DNA of 63,690 nt from Eubacteriales bacterium (GCA_030625815.1 DAOUQF010000020.1:1-63690); one strand, 5' to 3'; shown: positions 25,789-35,115, numbered from the stretch's first letter. Notes: generated from the letters alone by a model not told the origin. Numbers and translations are program-made.

Positions 25789-26481
25789 ATGATTCAATTG
25801 GAAAAATTGACAAAGGTATATGAGCAGGGCGAGATTCGTGTAGAAGCGCTGAAAGAAATCGATCTTCATGTAAAGGAAGGGGATTTTATGGCGATTATGG
25901 GACCTTCCGGTTCTGGAAAATCCACATTGATGAATGTGCTCGGGTGTTTGGATCAGGCTACTGAAGGCGCCTATCGAATCGATGGAACCCATGTCGAGGA
26001 ACTTACAGAAAATGAATTGGCGGATGTGCGGAATCAAAAGATTGGATTTATCTTTCAATCCTTTAACCTCTTGCCAAAGCTTAATGCACAGCAAAATGTG
26101 GAATTGCCCATGATCTATTCCGGAAAATCAGCGAGAGAACGAAGTCAGAGAGCGGAAAAAGCCCTGGCACAAGTGGGACTTGGAGATCGCGGAAAGCATC
26201 GCCCGGCAGAAATGTCGGGAGGACAGTGTCAAAGGGTTGCCATCGCGCGAGCCTTGGCAACGGATCCAGCGATTCTTCTTGCCGATGAACCTACGGGGAA
26301 CTTGGATTCGAAATCGACAGAAGAAATACTCCGATTGTTTGAAGAGCTGCACGAAGAGGGCCGCACCATCGTGATGGTTACGCATGAGTCTGATGTGGCA
26401 AAGCATTGCTCCCGTGTGATTGTGATTAAAGATGGTGAGATCGTTGACGATTATCGCAACAAGGAGGGCAAACGCATATGA
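25789..26481 (+). CDS. ABC transporter ATPase, MacB/LolD family
   Basis: A 230-aa ATP-binding subunit. Walker A 'GPSGSGKST' (38-46), Q-loop in 'IGFIFQSFNLLP', signature 'MSGGQCQRVAIARAL', Walker B 'ILLADEPTGNLDS' and H-loop 'VTHESDVA'. The first signature residue is Met instead of Leu, which occurs in this family. It starts 3 bp after the adaptor gene and overlaps the permease by 4 bp. Confidence 0.95.
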   Translation: MIQLEKLTKVYEQGEIRVEALKEIDLHVKEGDFMAIMGPSGSGKSTLMNVLGCLDQATEGAYRIDGTHVEELTENELADVRNQKIGFIFQSFNLLPKLNAQQNVELPMIYSGKSARERSQRAEKALAQVGLGDRGKHRPAEMSGGQCQRVAIARALATDPAILLADEPTGNLDSKSTEEILRLFEELHEEGRTIVMVTHESDVAKHCSRVIVIKDGEIVDDYRNKEGKRI

Positions 26482-27671
26482 AAGAGCTATTTCAGATTGC
26501 CTTAAGCGCCATCTGGTCCAATAAAATGCGTTCGCTGCTGACGATGCTCGGGATTATTATCGGCATCTCTTCCGTGGTGACCATTGTATCGATTGGAGAC
26601 GGAACGAAAGCCAGCATGAATGATCAACTCTCCAATTTGAGCGGAAATAATTTTCAGGTGTATATGAATTATCGGTTGGATTCCGAGGTGTTTGAAAAGG
26701 CGATGATCACAACGGAAGATATTGCCGCCTTGCAGACAAAGTTTCAAGATGAAACCATCGAAATTTCACCAGAGAGCAGTGTATCAGGCGAATTGGTGGG
26801 AAACCTTGAGCAACCGGGTGCAACCTTCAGCGGGGCTTCGTCAGGAACACTCAAGATGGCAAAAGCGACCATCGTCGAGGGACGAGATTTATTGGACGAG
26901 GAACGCGCGAACAAGAAAAATGTGGTGGTTGTCGGTGAGCGACTGGCAAAGGATTTGTTTTCAGGGAAATCAGCAATTGGCCAGACCTTGTTTCTGCAGA
27001 TGGATGATACCAGTACCGGATTTCAAGTTGTTGGCGTTTATACCCAGAAGGATAAACGTACGGATTCCTACGGCGGATTCATTCCCATTGAAACTGCGCA
27101 AAAGATTCTCAATCAAACCTATTATGGGTCCTTGACGATCTATCCGGCCGAAGGACAAAGCATAGATGTGTTGAGTACAAGAATCGTCAAGTTTTTGGAA
27201 AGTCGTCATGATGCGGAAGGACAAGATTTTTATAAGGTCTTTAGCCCGGAAGCCGCAATGGCGACGGTGAATGATATTTTAGGGAAGGTTACCTTGTTGA
27301 TCGCTGCGATTGCGGGAATTGCACTCTTGGTTGGCGGGATTGGCGTGATGAATATCATGTTGGTGTCGGTAACCGAGCGGATTCGGGAGATCGGCATTCG
27401 AAAAGCCATCGGGGCGAAACGGCATCATATTATGATTCAATTCTTGATTGAATCTGTTCTTTTAACTCTGACAGGCGGGATTATCGGGGCAGCCTTGGGC
27501 ATGGGGCTTGCGGCCATTGCCTGCAGCTTGATGAAGGTTCCGCGGGTTGTGTCAATGGACGCCATTCTCTATGCTTCGGCATTTTCCATTGCCATTGGTT
27601 TGTTCTTTGGAATCTATCCAGCCAATCAGGCGGCGAAATTGAGTCCCATTGAAGCCCTGCGTCATGAATAG
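26478..27671 (+). CDS. MacB-like FtsX-domain permease
   Basis: A 397-aa permease with one N-terminal helix ('RSLLTMLGIIIGISSVVTI'), a large extracytoplasmic MacB-PCD domain (about 45-265) and three C-terminal helices, the FtsX arrangement. 'ERIREIGIRKAIGAKRHHI' is the family's cytoplasmic coupling motif. It works with the preceding ATPase, probably in mechanotransmission export of a peptide or drug. Overlaps the ATPase gene (ATGA). Confidence 0.93.
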   Translation: MKELFQIALSAIWSNKMRSLLTMLGIIIGISSVVTIVSIGDGTKASMNDQLSNLSGNNFQVYMNYRLDSEVFEKAMITTEDIAALQTKFQDETIEISPESSVSGELVGNLEQPGATFSGASSGTLKMAKATIVEGRDLLDEERANKKNVVVVGERLAKDLFSGKSAIGQTLFLQMDDTSTGFQVVGVYTQKDKRTDSYGGFIPIETAQKILNQTYYGSLTIYPAEGQSIDVLSTRIVKFLESRHDAEGQDFYKVFSPEAAMATVNDILGKVTLLIAAIAGIALLVGGIGVMNIMLVSVTERIREIGIRKAIGAKRHHIMIQFLIESVLLTLTGGIIGAALGMGLAAIACSLMKVPRVVSMDAILYASAFSIAIGLFFGIYPANQAAKLSPIEALRHE

Positions 27672-27684
27672 AGGAGGAAAAACA

Positions 27685-28983
27685 ATGAAGAAAATAAAGG
27701 GTTTGACCCTTGGTTTGATACTAATGCTGGGGATTGCCTCCAGCGGGTTTGCCAGCGAAGCAAATTTGACTTTGGATCAGGCTCAGAAACAGGCAAAAGC
27801 GGAGCCGAGTTATCGAGTGAAAATACTGGAAGAGCAAATCAAACAGGCGGAAGAAAATTTTGAGGATTCCATGGAAGAATCCGGTAAGGCGGCGAAGCGA
27901 AACTACGCCAACAAGGATGACTGGAGCGGTCTTTCGATTCAAAATCAGCGGGCGATCTACCTGATGCCTTTGAATGCAAAGGAGCAAGTGGACGGTCTTA
28001 AGCAGCAATTGGAGGACCTGAAAACCAGTGGAGAGGATCAAGTGGAGACGCGATATTTCGTGCTGGCGGATGCACAGGCGGAATTGAATCTGGCGGATCT
28101 GCAATTGGAACTGGCAAAGATGAATCAGGCTTCTGCAAAGATTCGCTATGCAAATGGGAGCATCTCGCTGATGGATTACCACGATGCCTCCTATGCCTTG
28201 TTGAATCAGGAGAGAAGTCGATTTCAGGCGCAATTGAAGGTGGTTGCGGCAGGTGAGAAATTCAATCAGAAGCTGGAAAAGCCGCTTAAAGAAGGTCAGG
28301 CTTTGGAAATTGTCTGGGGTGCATTGCCGATGATGCCGCGCGTTTTGGCGAATAGCGAGATTGATCAGATCGCCTTGGGAACCGATGGATTCCGATCGGC
28401 AATGAGCGCGTATCAAAAAACAGTTTTGGAGATTCGCGCCATCGAGAAAGGTTTTCGAGGGCCAAAATTTGAAACAAATCGGCCGGAAGCCTATCCGCAA
28501 TATCTGTTGAGTGAAATCGAGGAGGTTGGCAAGGTAGTCGACGCCATGCTGGACAGCAAGGCCAAGATCAAGGAGCGGTTTGCCAATTTGCAGGATCTGA
28601 ATGTAGGGCTTCGACAAGATGCGATGAATTGCAAAACCCGTGAGCAGGAACGAGTCTTTGTCGAGGGGAAATTACAGAGCGGACAGGGCAGTCAAAAAGA
28701 AGTTTTGGAAGCAAAAATTGGGGTTGCGGAAGCAAGACTTCGTTATAATCGAGATCGATTGGCTTATGAACAGGCGGTGGAAGCCTGGAACCGCGACCTG
28801 CAAAATTGGGGTGAGAATCTTTCGGCAGCGGGAGAGGTTTGGAATCAGGCGCTGAACGTCTATGTCGCGAACTGGAAATATGATCCGGAATCGACCATGG
28901 ATCGAATTGGCAAAGCCTATACGGATTGGATCTTGAGTGCCCATGGCATTTCACCGAGCATTCTTGAGGATCATAAAGAATAA
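27685..28983 (+). CDS. TolC-like exported coiled-coil protein
   Basis: A 432-aa protein with a signal peptide (residues 1-24, 'ASSGFASE' at the likely cleavage site) and long amphipathic helices rich in Gln, Glu, Lys and Ala. 'LTLDQAQKQAKAEP' at the mature N-terminus and the repeated helical pattern ('YFVLADAQAELNLADLQLEL') match the TolC/outer-membrane efflux family. It is last in an adaptor-ATPase-permease operon, where TolC would sit in diderm bacteria. In a one-membrane cell it may act as a wall-spanning or accessory piece. ATG at 27685 follows GAGGAGG. Confidence 0.75.
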   Translation: MKKIKGLTLGLILMLGIASSGFASEANLTLDQAQKQAKAEPSYRVKILEEQIKQAEENFEDSMEESGKAAKRNYANKDDWSGLSIQNQRAIYLMPLNAKEQVDGLKQQLEDLKTSGEDQVETRYFVLADAQAELNLADLQLELAKMNQASAKIRYANGSISLMDYHDASYALLNQERSRFQAQLKVVAAGEKFNQKLEKPLKEGQALEIVWGALPMMPRVLANSEIDQIALGTDGFRSAMSAYQKTVLEIRAIEKGFRGPKFETNRPEAYPQYLLSEIEEVGKVVDAMLDSKAKIKERFANLQDLNVGLRQDAMNCKTREQERVFVEGKLQSGQGSQKEVLEAKIGVAEARLRYNRDRLAYEQAVEAWNRDLQNWGENLSAAGEVWNQALNVYVANWKYDPESTMDRIGKAYTDWILSAHGISPSILEDHKE

Positions 28984-28992
28984 GTGAACGAA

Positions 28993-29022
28993 AAGAGAAA
29001 CCTTTGCAGGTTTCTCTTCTTT
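28993..29022 (+). terminator. Terminator of the export operon
   Basis: A 10-bp stem AAGAGAAACC / GGTTTCTCTT with a six-base loop, followed by a short pyrimidine run. Confidence 0.75.
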
Positions 29023-29110
29023 ACGATATGAATGTACGAAACAATTAGTGGGTTGAATGCTTATAGGGCGTAAAAATTTGGAAATTCATTGCCAAATGTC
29101 CCTTGAAAAA

Positions 29111-29139
29111 TTGACAAGGATGAGCGGTTTCGATATGGT
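29111..29139 (+). promoter_or_regulatory. Sigma-A-type promoter of carbamate kinase
   Basis: Perfect -35 TTGACA (29111-29116), 17-bp spacer and -10 TATGGT (29134-29139). It leaves a leader of about 130 nt in which I see no recognised riboswitch. The rest of the 293-bp gap holds only the upstream terminator. Confidence 0.65.
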
Positions 29140-29276
29140 TCAGATAGAGAGAAAAATCCAGTTGCCGACGAAGCCTTTGATTCATCAAATGTCGAGATTT
29201 TTATTGATCAATGAGGGTATGGGTTTTTGAAATTGCAGGAGCCGGATATTCGCTAATCATGAAAAGGGGGATGACT

Positions 29277-30233
29277 ATGAAACATAAGAATGCCATACCA
29301 CGTGTTGTAATCGCTTTGGGAGGAAACGCCCTTGGCAAATCGCTGAAAGAGCAGAAGATCAATGTCAGGAACGCGGCGAAGCCCTTGATTGAACTGATCA
29401 AGCAAGGCAATGAAATTATCATTTGCCATGGAAACGGGCCACAAGTTGGCATGATTAATTTGGCCTTCGAAGAAGCTTCGAAGAGCAATGATAAAATTGA
29501 GGCCTTTGATTTGCCGGAGTGCACGGCTATGAGTCAAGGATATATCGGTTTTCACTTGCAAAACGCTTTGCAGGCGGAGATCTTTGCGCAGAAAAAGTCG
29601 TGGTTTGTTGCAACGGTTGTGACGCAAATCGAAGTGGATGAAACGGATCCCGCTTTTCATAATCCAACGAAACCCATTGGAGCCTTCTATACGGAAGCGG
29701 AAGCGAAGGCGATGATGGGAAAAGACGAGAGCCTTGTGATGAAAGAGGATGCGAATCGGGGGTATCGGCGAATGGTGCCATCCCCAAGACCGGTACGCAT
29801 TCTGGAAAAAGAATCGATTATCAGCATGTTGGACAATCAGTTTGTTGTCATTACCTGCGGCGGAGGGGGAATCCCGGTTGTGCGCAAGGAAGACGGCAGC
29901 TATGAAGGGATTTCGGCGGTGATCGACAAGGATTTTGCCGCTGCGGAATTGGCCAAATCTGTACATGCGGATTATCTCTATATTTTAACGGCGGTTGATC
30001 GAGTCGCCATTAATTTTGGAACGCCGGAGCAGCAGGATCTTGCAAAGATGTCAGTGGAAGAAGCCGTTAAATATTGCGAAGAGGGTCAGTTTGCATCAGG
30101 GAGCATGTTGCCGAAGGTGCAGGCGGCAATCGCCTTTGTGCGAGGGGGAGAAAATCGAAAAGCAGTCATTGCCTCTCTCGAAAAAGCGCCCCTTGCAATC
30201 AAGGGTGAAAGCGGTACGATTATTTACGCATAA
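29277..30233 (+). CDS. arcC: Carbamate kinase
   Basis: Makes ATP from carbamoyl phosphate, or the reverse, normally the last step of arginine or agmatine fermentation. 318 aa, normal length. 'VVIALGGNALGKSLKEQ' and 'CHGNGPQVGMI' are the amino-acid-kinase motifs at the start, 'VITCGGGGIPVV' and 'DKDFAAAELAKSVHADYLYILTAVD' the nucleotide site. ATG 29277 follows AAGGGGG; upstream in-frame ATGs are not well placed. No arcA or arcB is adjacent, so it stands alone here. Confidence 0.95.
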   Translation: MKHKNAIPRVVIALGGNALGKSLKEQKINVRNAAKPLIELIKQGNEIIICHGNGPQVGMINLAFEEASKSNDKIEAFDLPECTAMSQGYIGFHLQNALQAEIFAQKKSWFVATVVTQIEVDETDPAFHNPTKPIGAFYTEAEAKAMMGKDESLVMKEDANRGYRRMVPSPRPVRILEKESIISMLDNQFVVITCGGGGIPVVRKEDGSYEGISAVIDKDFAAAELAKSVHADYLYILTAVDRVAINFGTPEQQDLAKMSVEEAVKYCEEGQFASGSMLPKVQAAIAFVRGGENRKAVIASLEKAPLAIKGESGTIIYA

Positions 30234-30300
30234 AGATTGAATAAGAAAGCAAGCGAAACTTTCCGTATAATAAAAGAAGAATAATGGGGGAGGATACGGA

Positions 30301-31305
30301 ATGAAAAAGACAATTGTAAGCGCTTGTCTGGTGGGGTGTGCATGTCGTTACGACGGCAAATCCATGCCGAATTCCTTGCTGAAGGCAATGTTTGAGGCGG
30401 GAGAACTGGTTGCGGTTTGTCCGGAGGTTTTGGGAGGCTTGGCTACCCCGCGGGATCCGGCTGAGATTGTTTCTGAAGATCCTGTTCGGCTTTCTACGAA
30501 TCAGGGAATGGATGTCACTGCGGAGTACAAACAGGGCGCGGATCAGGCGGTGGGAGTTGCAAATGCCATTGATGCAAACCTGGCAATCCTGAAATCAAAA
30601 AGTCCGTCCTGCGGGTCTCGACAGATTTATGACGGAAGCTTTCAACGACAATTGATACCAGGCGCCGGGGTTACCGCAAGAGCCCTGCGGGCTGCAGGAA
30701 TCAAGGTGATCAACGAGGAGGAAGCAAGCGTTGAGTTTTCCTCGGCGTGTACGCGAATTCTGATTCTGCGGCATGCGGAATCGGTCTTTTCTTCCGATGA
30801 TCGAGGCCGTGGATTATCATTGGATGGAGAAAAAGCAGCAGCGGCTTTGGTTGAATTCTTCAAAGGGCGATTTCAGGCGGATCAGATTTATTCGAGTCCC
30901 TATCGGCGAGCGATGGATACGGTGAAACCTGTGGCGGAAGCGTGGAACCTGGAAATTATTCAGGACGAACGGCTGCGGGAACGGAAGGTTGCGGATACTC
31001 CGGTGGAGGATTTTGCTTCCTTTGTCGCGAATCAATGGCTGGATCATCGGTTTTCCTTGCCAGGCGGCGAGTCTTTGGATGAAGCGGCAAAACGAGGGAC
31101 GGAATTTTTATTGGAGAGTGAAGCAGGTAATCGCGGCAAGACAATTCTTCTTTCCACCCATGGAACTTGGATGGGGGCAGTTATGCATGCTTTCGATCCT
31201 GAATTCGACTTTTCAGATTGGCAATCCCTTCAAATGCCGGATTGCTGGGAGATGGTTTTCTATCAGGGCGTCTGGGTAGAGACAAAACGAGTATGGGAAG
31301 ACTGA
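30301..31305 (+). CDS. DUF523-histidine phosphatase fusion protein
   Basis: A 334-aa two-domain protein. Residues 1-145 are a full DUF523 domain with its cysteines: C9, C13, C15 in 'SACLVGCACRYDG' and C104 in 'KSKSPSCGSRQIYDG'. Residues 150-334 form a histidine phosphatase (phosphoglycerate-mutase fold) with the phospho-histidine motif R157-H158 in 'LILRHAES', 'IYSSPYRRAMDT' and a second conserved His in 'LLSTHGTWMG'. DUF523 function is unknown; the fusion suggests that both act on the same metabolite. A TATAAT box lies at 30266-30271. Confidence 0.88.
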   Translation: MKKTIVSACLVGCACRYDGKSMPNSLLKAMFEAGELVAVCPEVLGGLATPRDPAEIVSEDPVRLSTNQGMDVTAEYKQGADQAVGVANAIDANLAILKSKSPSCGSRQIYDGSFQRQLIPGAGVTARALRAAGIKVINEEEASVEFSSACTRILILRHAESVFSSDDRGRGLSLDGEKAAAALVEFFKGRFQADQIYSSPYRRAMDTVKPVAEAWNLEIIQDERLRERKVADTPVEDFASFVANQWLDHRFSLPGGESLDEAAKRGTEFLLESEAGNRGKTILLSTHGTWMGAVMHAFDPEFDFSDWQSLQMPDCWEMVFYQGVWVETKRVWED

Positions 31306-31396
31306 TTGAACAATCGCTCTTTTTGATGGGAAGAGTGTGGTAAAATAAAAGGAGAGGCAATACAGAACCGGAATCAAGATGTCGGGAGGGAAAACT

Positions 31397-32206
31397 ATGA
31401 TTGAAGCAATGATGACAAGACATTCAGTACGGTCATTTTCCAATGAATCCTTGTATCAAAAGCGGGAATTGATCGATCAAATTCGCCAAGAGTCCATTAA
31501 GGGACCATTGGGGCATCCGATTGAATTGTTGCGGGTTTCTCCTCTGGATTTGAAGAAGCAAGGAATCGGCAATCTGGCGACATTTGGTGTGATTACCGGG
31601 TCAGCCGATTATCTGTTTGGCATCATTTCCGATTCTCGCGCCGGACATGTGAATTATGGATATAGTTTGGAAAAGGTTGCAATCACGCTCTGCAAGAATG
31701 GGATTGGCACTTGCTGGTTGGGGGGGACCTTTAAAAAACTGCGGCTTGAGTCGTTGTATTTGATGAAGGGAAAGCGGAGCATACCGGCCGTTTTGGCCAT
31801 TGGTCTGCCGACAGCATCCGAATCGGTGATCGGGAAGGTTGTGAAGCTTGCGACTCGCCCGGCAGATCACAAACCCTTGAGCGAGCTTGTCTTTGATCGA
31901 GATTTTCAGCATTCCCTTGTTCTTAAACCTGGATCAAGATGGGAGACGATTTTCACTTGTGTTCAACGAGCGCCTTCTGCGAGAAATGCGAAGCCGTGGC
32001 GAATTTTGAAGGAATACAATCAGTATCATTTTTATTTGGAAACCAGAGAAGAGACGGATTTGAATCGGATTGACATGGGAATCGCCATTTGCCATTTTGA
32101 TTTGGCTCGAATGGAATTGGGGATTGAGGGCAGGTGGCGTGTGCGGCATTCTTTAGAGGATCCCGAGCATCGATATTTTATTACGTTTGTACGGGAGAAG
32201 GAGTAG
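31397..32206 (+). CDS. Nitroreductase-family protein
   Basis: A 269-aa protein whose N-terminus 'MIEAMMTRHSVRSFSN' is the FMN-binding start of the nitroreductase fold. 'GYSLEKVAITLCKNGIGTCWLGG' is the typical central motif, and 'QRAPSARNAKPWR' is another FMN contact that here comes late, as in the putative TM1586-like subfamily of longer members. Likely an NAD(P)H- and FMN-dependent reductase of unknown substrate. ATG 31397 follows GGGAGGG. The next gene begins 2 bp after its stop. Confidence 0.82.
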   Translation: MIEAMMTRHSVRSFSNESLYQKRELIDQIRQESIKGPLGHPIELLRVSPLDLKKQGIGNLATFGVITGSADYLFGIISDSRAGHVNYGYSLEKVAITLCKNGIGTCWLGGTFKKLRLESLYLMKGKRSIPAVLAIGLPTASESVIGKVVKLATRPADHKPLSELVFDRDFQHSLVLKPGSRWETIFTCVQRAPSARNAKPWRILKEYNQYHFYLETREETDLNRIDMGIAICHFDLARMELGIEGRWRVRHSLEDPEHRYFITFVREKE

Positions 32207-32208
32207 GA

Positions 32209-33090
32209 ATGAAATCAGCCATTGAATGGGATCAATCAGAAAAACAAAAGGTCGTTGATTTCTTGAGCGAGGTTTTCCGCGATCATGCATTTGTCAGCTC
32301 GGATGCGATTAGCGAGATCTTTTTCCAATCGATTTATCTGGATGGAGAAACCTATCTGGCAAGCTTTCGAGACGGTGAGTCAACCGCGATCGCAGCCATG
32401 ATTGTGGAGGCGATTGAACGGGATCAAATTGTATACTTCAATACCTGCTATTGTATGGAGGGCGAGGAAGAAAGCCTGAAGAAACTGATTGTGGCATTGG
32501 AGCATATGGCGATCGATTGGGGCGCCAAGATTTCCAAGATCGGACTGCGAAAGGAAAATCGAACCCTGGGGGATCGACTCCTGCCAGCGGTTGGGTATCA
32601 TCCCACCTATCGAATTGTTCAGATGGGGAAAGAGATTCGAGGGGAAGTCGGTTTGCCTGCAGGATTTTACGATCAGATGGTGGCTGCGGATTCACTAGAA
32701 CAATATGTGCTTTTGCATAATGAGGCGTTTCTTAATAGTCCCAACAACAGTGAAATGTCCCTGGGTGAAGCGCAGGAATTATTCGAACGCCAAGATCAGG
32801 GGGAAACTCGATTGGGTTTTCTCGTTCACAACGGGGAGACTGTGGGAACCTATCTCTTGTCCTTGGAAAAGGGAGTCTTGTGGTCGGATGCCATAACCAT
32901 CAATCCATCTCATCAGGGAAAAGGCTGGGGGAAAGTATTGATGCAAAATATTGAAAATCAAGCGGCTTCCATGGCGAATTCCCTTCATCTTTTGGTGGTG
33001 GATTCCAATGAGGTTGCATTCCATCTCTATCAGGGAGCAGAATTTTTAGAGGAAAAAGTATATAGCGAATGGTTTGAAAAAAATCTATAG
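32209..33090 (+). CDS. Two-domain GNAT-family N-acetyltransferase
   Basis: A 293-aa protein. The C-terminal half holds the acetyl-CoA site 'TINPSHQGKGWGKVLMQNI' and 'LLVVDSNEVAFHLYQGAEF'; the N-terminal half looks like a degenerate second GNAT domain. It probably acetylates a small amine. AGGAGTAGGA precedes the ATG, and it is likely co-transcribed with the nitroreductase gene. Confidence 0.82.
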   Translation: MKSAIEWDQSEKQKVVDFLSEVFRDHAFVSSDAISEIFFQSIYLDGETYLASFRDGESTAIAAMIVEAIERDQIVYFNTCYCMEGEEESLKKLIVALEHMAIDWGAKISKIGLRKENRTLGDRLLPAVGYHPTYRIVQMGKEIRGEVGLPAGFYDQMVAADSLEQYVLLHNEAFLNSPNNSEMSLGEAQELFERQDQGETRLGFLVHNGETVGTYLLSLEKGVLWSDAITINPSHQGKGWGKVLMQNIENQAASMANSLHLLVVDSNEVAFHLYQGAEFLEEKVYSEWFEKNL

Positions 33091-33097
33091 TGAAAAC

Positions 33098-33155
33098 AAA
33101 CTGAAACCTATAAAGCAGACCCTTACAAAGTGCTCTACTTTATAGGTTTCAGTTT
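33098..33155. repeat. Perfect 18-bp inverted repeat with 22-nt loop
   Basis: AAACTGAAACCTATAAAG at 33098-33115 is repeated exactly in inverse orientation at 33138-33155. It follows the GNAT stop codon and stands before a separate terminator. It may be a strong RNA hairpin or the remains of a small mobile element; I cannot tell which. Confidence 0.8.
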
Positions 33156-33156
33156 A

Positions 33157-33183
33157 AAAACCACGATTTCTCGTGGTTTTTTT
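33157..33183. terminator. Bidirectional terminator between convergent genes
   Basis: CCACGA / TCGTGG with a four-base loop, extended by A on the left and T on the right, so it works on both strands: for the GNAT gene and for the minus-strand methyltransferase. Confidence 0.85.
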
Positions 33184-33895
33184 ATCGTGCGATGCATACA
33201 TAGGGGATGGAATCCCCGGTAAGGGGAGACTTGTCAAATCCGCCGAAGGTTTGCAACTCTTTAAACCCCGCTTCCTTCAGCAAGTGTTCTAGGGTCGCGT
33301 GCCTTAGCGGGATCAGGGGAATTGAATTCTCCAGGATTCGATCCTCCGTTTGAAGCTTTAATGTGGTCTGGAAATCGATGCGTCCGTCAGCGCGTTTGGT
33401 GTAGAGGCGAGTGAATTCCAGACTGGGGGTTTTGATGGTGGGCAGACCCAGGGTTTCTTTTTCCATGATCATATCGTAGTGGATCATCTGCAGGCGAAAT
33501 TCGCCATTGGGTTTCAAAAGGGACTTCACTTTTTTTAGAAATCGCAATAGGGCTTGTTCATCTGGAAGATGAACCAAGGTGTTGCCCAGACAGAGAATCC
33601 GATCAAAGTGATCGTTCGGAAAGTAATGATCAATGGCCATCATATCCATGGTGGCGTAATGAGCGCCTGTATGGGCGTGGTTGCAACGCGCGAGTCGGAC
33701 CATGGTGGGATCCTTATCGATGGCATGAACATGAAACCCGTCTGTGGCCAGGCCTTGAGCCAGACTGCCAGTGGAACATCCGATATCCAAGAGGGTGCTG
33801 TCCGGTGTCAACGCCTCCTTGGCAAAGTTCCATTTCCCTTGAGTGAGAGGAAAGATTTCATCGTAGTAGACGGAAATGGATTCATAAAAATTCAT
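33182..33895 (-). CDS. Class I SAM-dependent methyltransferase
   Basis: A 237-aa methyltransferase. 'LLDIGCSTGSLAQGLA' is motif I, 'VHAIDKDPTMVRLAR' motif II, and 'HFDRILCLGNTLVHL' motif IV. The C-terminal part is a beta-rich extension, as in glycine/sarcosine-type small-molecule methyltransferases. ATG 33895 follows GGAGGT; the longer open frame beyond it has no RBS. Substrate unknown. Confidence 0.85.
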   Translation of the reverse strand: MNFYESISVYYDEIFPLTQGKWNFAKEALTPDSTLLDIGCSTGSLAQGLATDGFHVHAIDKDPTMVRLARCNHAHTGAHYATMDMMAIDHYFPNDHFDRILCLGNTLVHLPDEQALLRFLKKVKSLLKPNGEFRLQMIHYDMIMEKETLGLPTIKTPSLEFTRLYTKRADGRIDFQTTLKLQTEDRILENSIPLIPLRHATLEHLLKEAGFKELQTFGGFDKSPLTGDSIPYVCIAR

Positions 33896-33986
33896 AAAAA
33901 ACCTCCTTTGTCGGTCATGGAAATGATACCCAAATTCAGGGAGAATCCTTCTTTTTGTGGTAAGATAAAGGCATCGAGGTGAAGAG

Positions 33987-35093
33987 ATGGAGTCGAAAAA
34001 TCGGTGGTTGCTCGAAAAGAGCATGATGATGATTGTCATATTTGTTCTGGCGCTTGCATTTGAGCGCGCAGCTCCTGCACGCCGCGAGATCTTATTGCTC
34101 GTGAGCGGAGGCTTGCTTTTGATGGGCGTTATACGAAGTCGTTTGAGGAAGCCTTGGGCCATTGTGGGATCCTATTTGGCCGACGGCGTCTTTTTGATTT
34201 TGTTGGAGTCCTATTCGCGATTTGCAATCAATCTGGCTATTCAAGGGATCTATATTCTCTTGATTGTCGATGCCTATCGGTATCTGAGCAAGAAGAAATT
34301 TTTAGGGGTTGGCATTGGAATCAGTCTTGTCGGCATGGTGAAATTTGTTCAGCAGATTGCTTTGGAAGCCAATTTTCTGATCTTGTCTCAGACCTTGTTC
34401 TTCGGAATGGTGCACGGCTTGGTATTGACGACCCTGTGGTTTTCGCGTTCTTATCTGGAAGAGAAGAAAAAGATCGAGGAAGCGAATCGACGGATTGAAG
34501 CCTTAAGCCGGGATCGGGAGCGGGCACGGCTTGCTCGGGAACTTCACGATTCCATCGGGCATTCCCTGACGGCTTTGATTATGCAGCTTGAGATTGTCAA
34601 GCGTTCGGAATCCACGCTTTCAGATTCCGGGAAGCAGGGATTGGAAGAGGCGGTCGGCACCGCGAGACAAACCCTGACAGAGGTGAGATCAGTTGTGGAT
34701 GCACTTCAGGAAGACGAGGGAGAGAAGAACTTTCGAGAGATGTTGAAGGAATTGCTGCAAGCCTATGCCGAGAAGACGCGGATCCAGGTGGAAATGGACG
34801 GCACGGATTGTTTGCCGGCCTTTCTTTCGCGAGAGGCCCTTGATTTGTACAGAATCATTCAAGAGTCCCTGACAAATACAGCGCGCCATGGACAGGCTAC
34901 AGCGGTTAAAATCCATTGGGAAATAGACTCGGAGTTTCTGATCCTTATGATTGCGGATAATGGCATAGGGGCTGAATCTATTGCTAAGGGGAATGGTTTG
35001 ACGGGAATGAAGGACCGCGTGGGACGGCTGCGGGGAGAGATTGAATTTTCAGGAGAGGATGGATTTCAAACCAGGCTTCGAATTCCAAGGTGA
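33987..35093 (+). CDS. Sensor histidine kinase, NarL-partner type (HisKA_3)
   Basis: A 368-aa membrane kinase. Five or so hydrophobic helices fill residues 1-155, with almost no extracellular domain, so the signal is probably sensed in or at the membrane. The H-box is 'ARELHDSIGHSL' with phospho-acceptor H187. The ATPase domain has 'NTARHGQATAVKIHW' (N-box) and 'IADNGIGAESIAKGNGLTGM' (G-boxes). The matching LuxR-type regulator is most likely the gene at 37995, three genes downstream; no other regulator is nearby. Confidence 0.92.
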   Translation: MESKNRWLLEKSMMMIVIFVLALAFERAAPARREILLLVSGGLLLMGVIRSRLRKPWAIVGSYLADGVFLILLESYSRFAINLAIQGIYILLIVDAYRYLSKKKFLGVGIGISLVGMVKFVQQIALEANFLILSQTLFFGMVHGLVLTTLWFSRSYLEEKKKIEEANRRIEALSRDRERARLARELHDSIGHSLTALIMQLEIVKRSESTLSDSGKQGLEEAVGTARQTLTEVRSVVDALQEDEGEKNFREMLKELLQAYAEKTRIQVEMDGTDCLPAFLSREALDLYRIIQESLTNTARHGQATAVKIHWEIDSEFLILMIADNGIGAESIAKGNGLTGMKDRVGRLRGEIEFSGEDGFQTRLRIPR

Positions 35094-35115
35094 TCAATTT
35101 TTCGACAAAGAGTTA

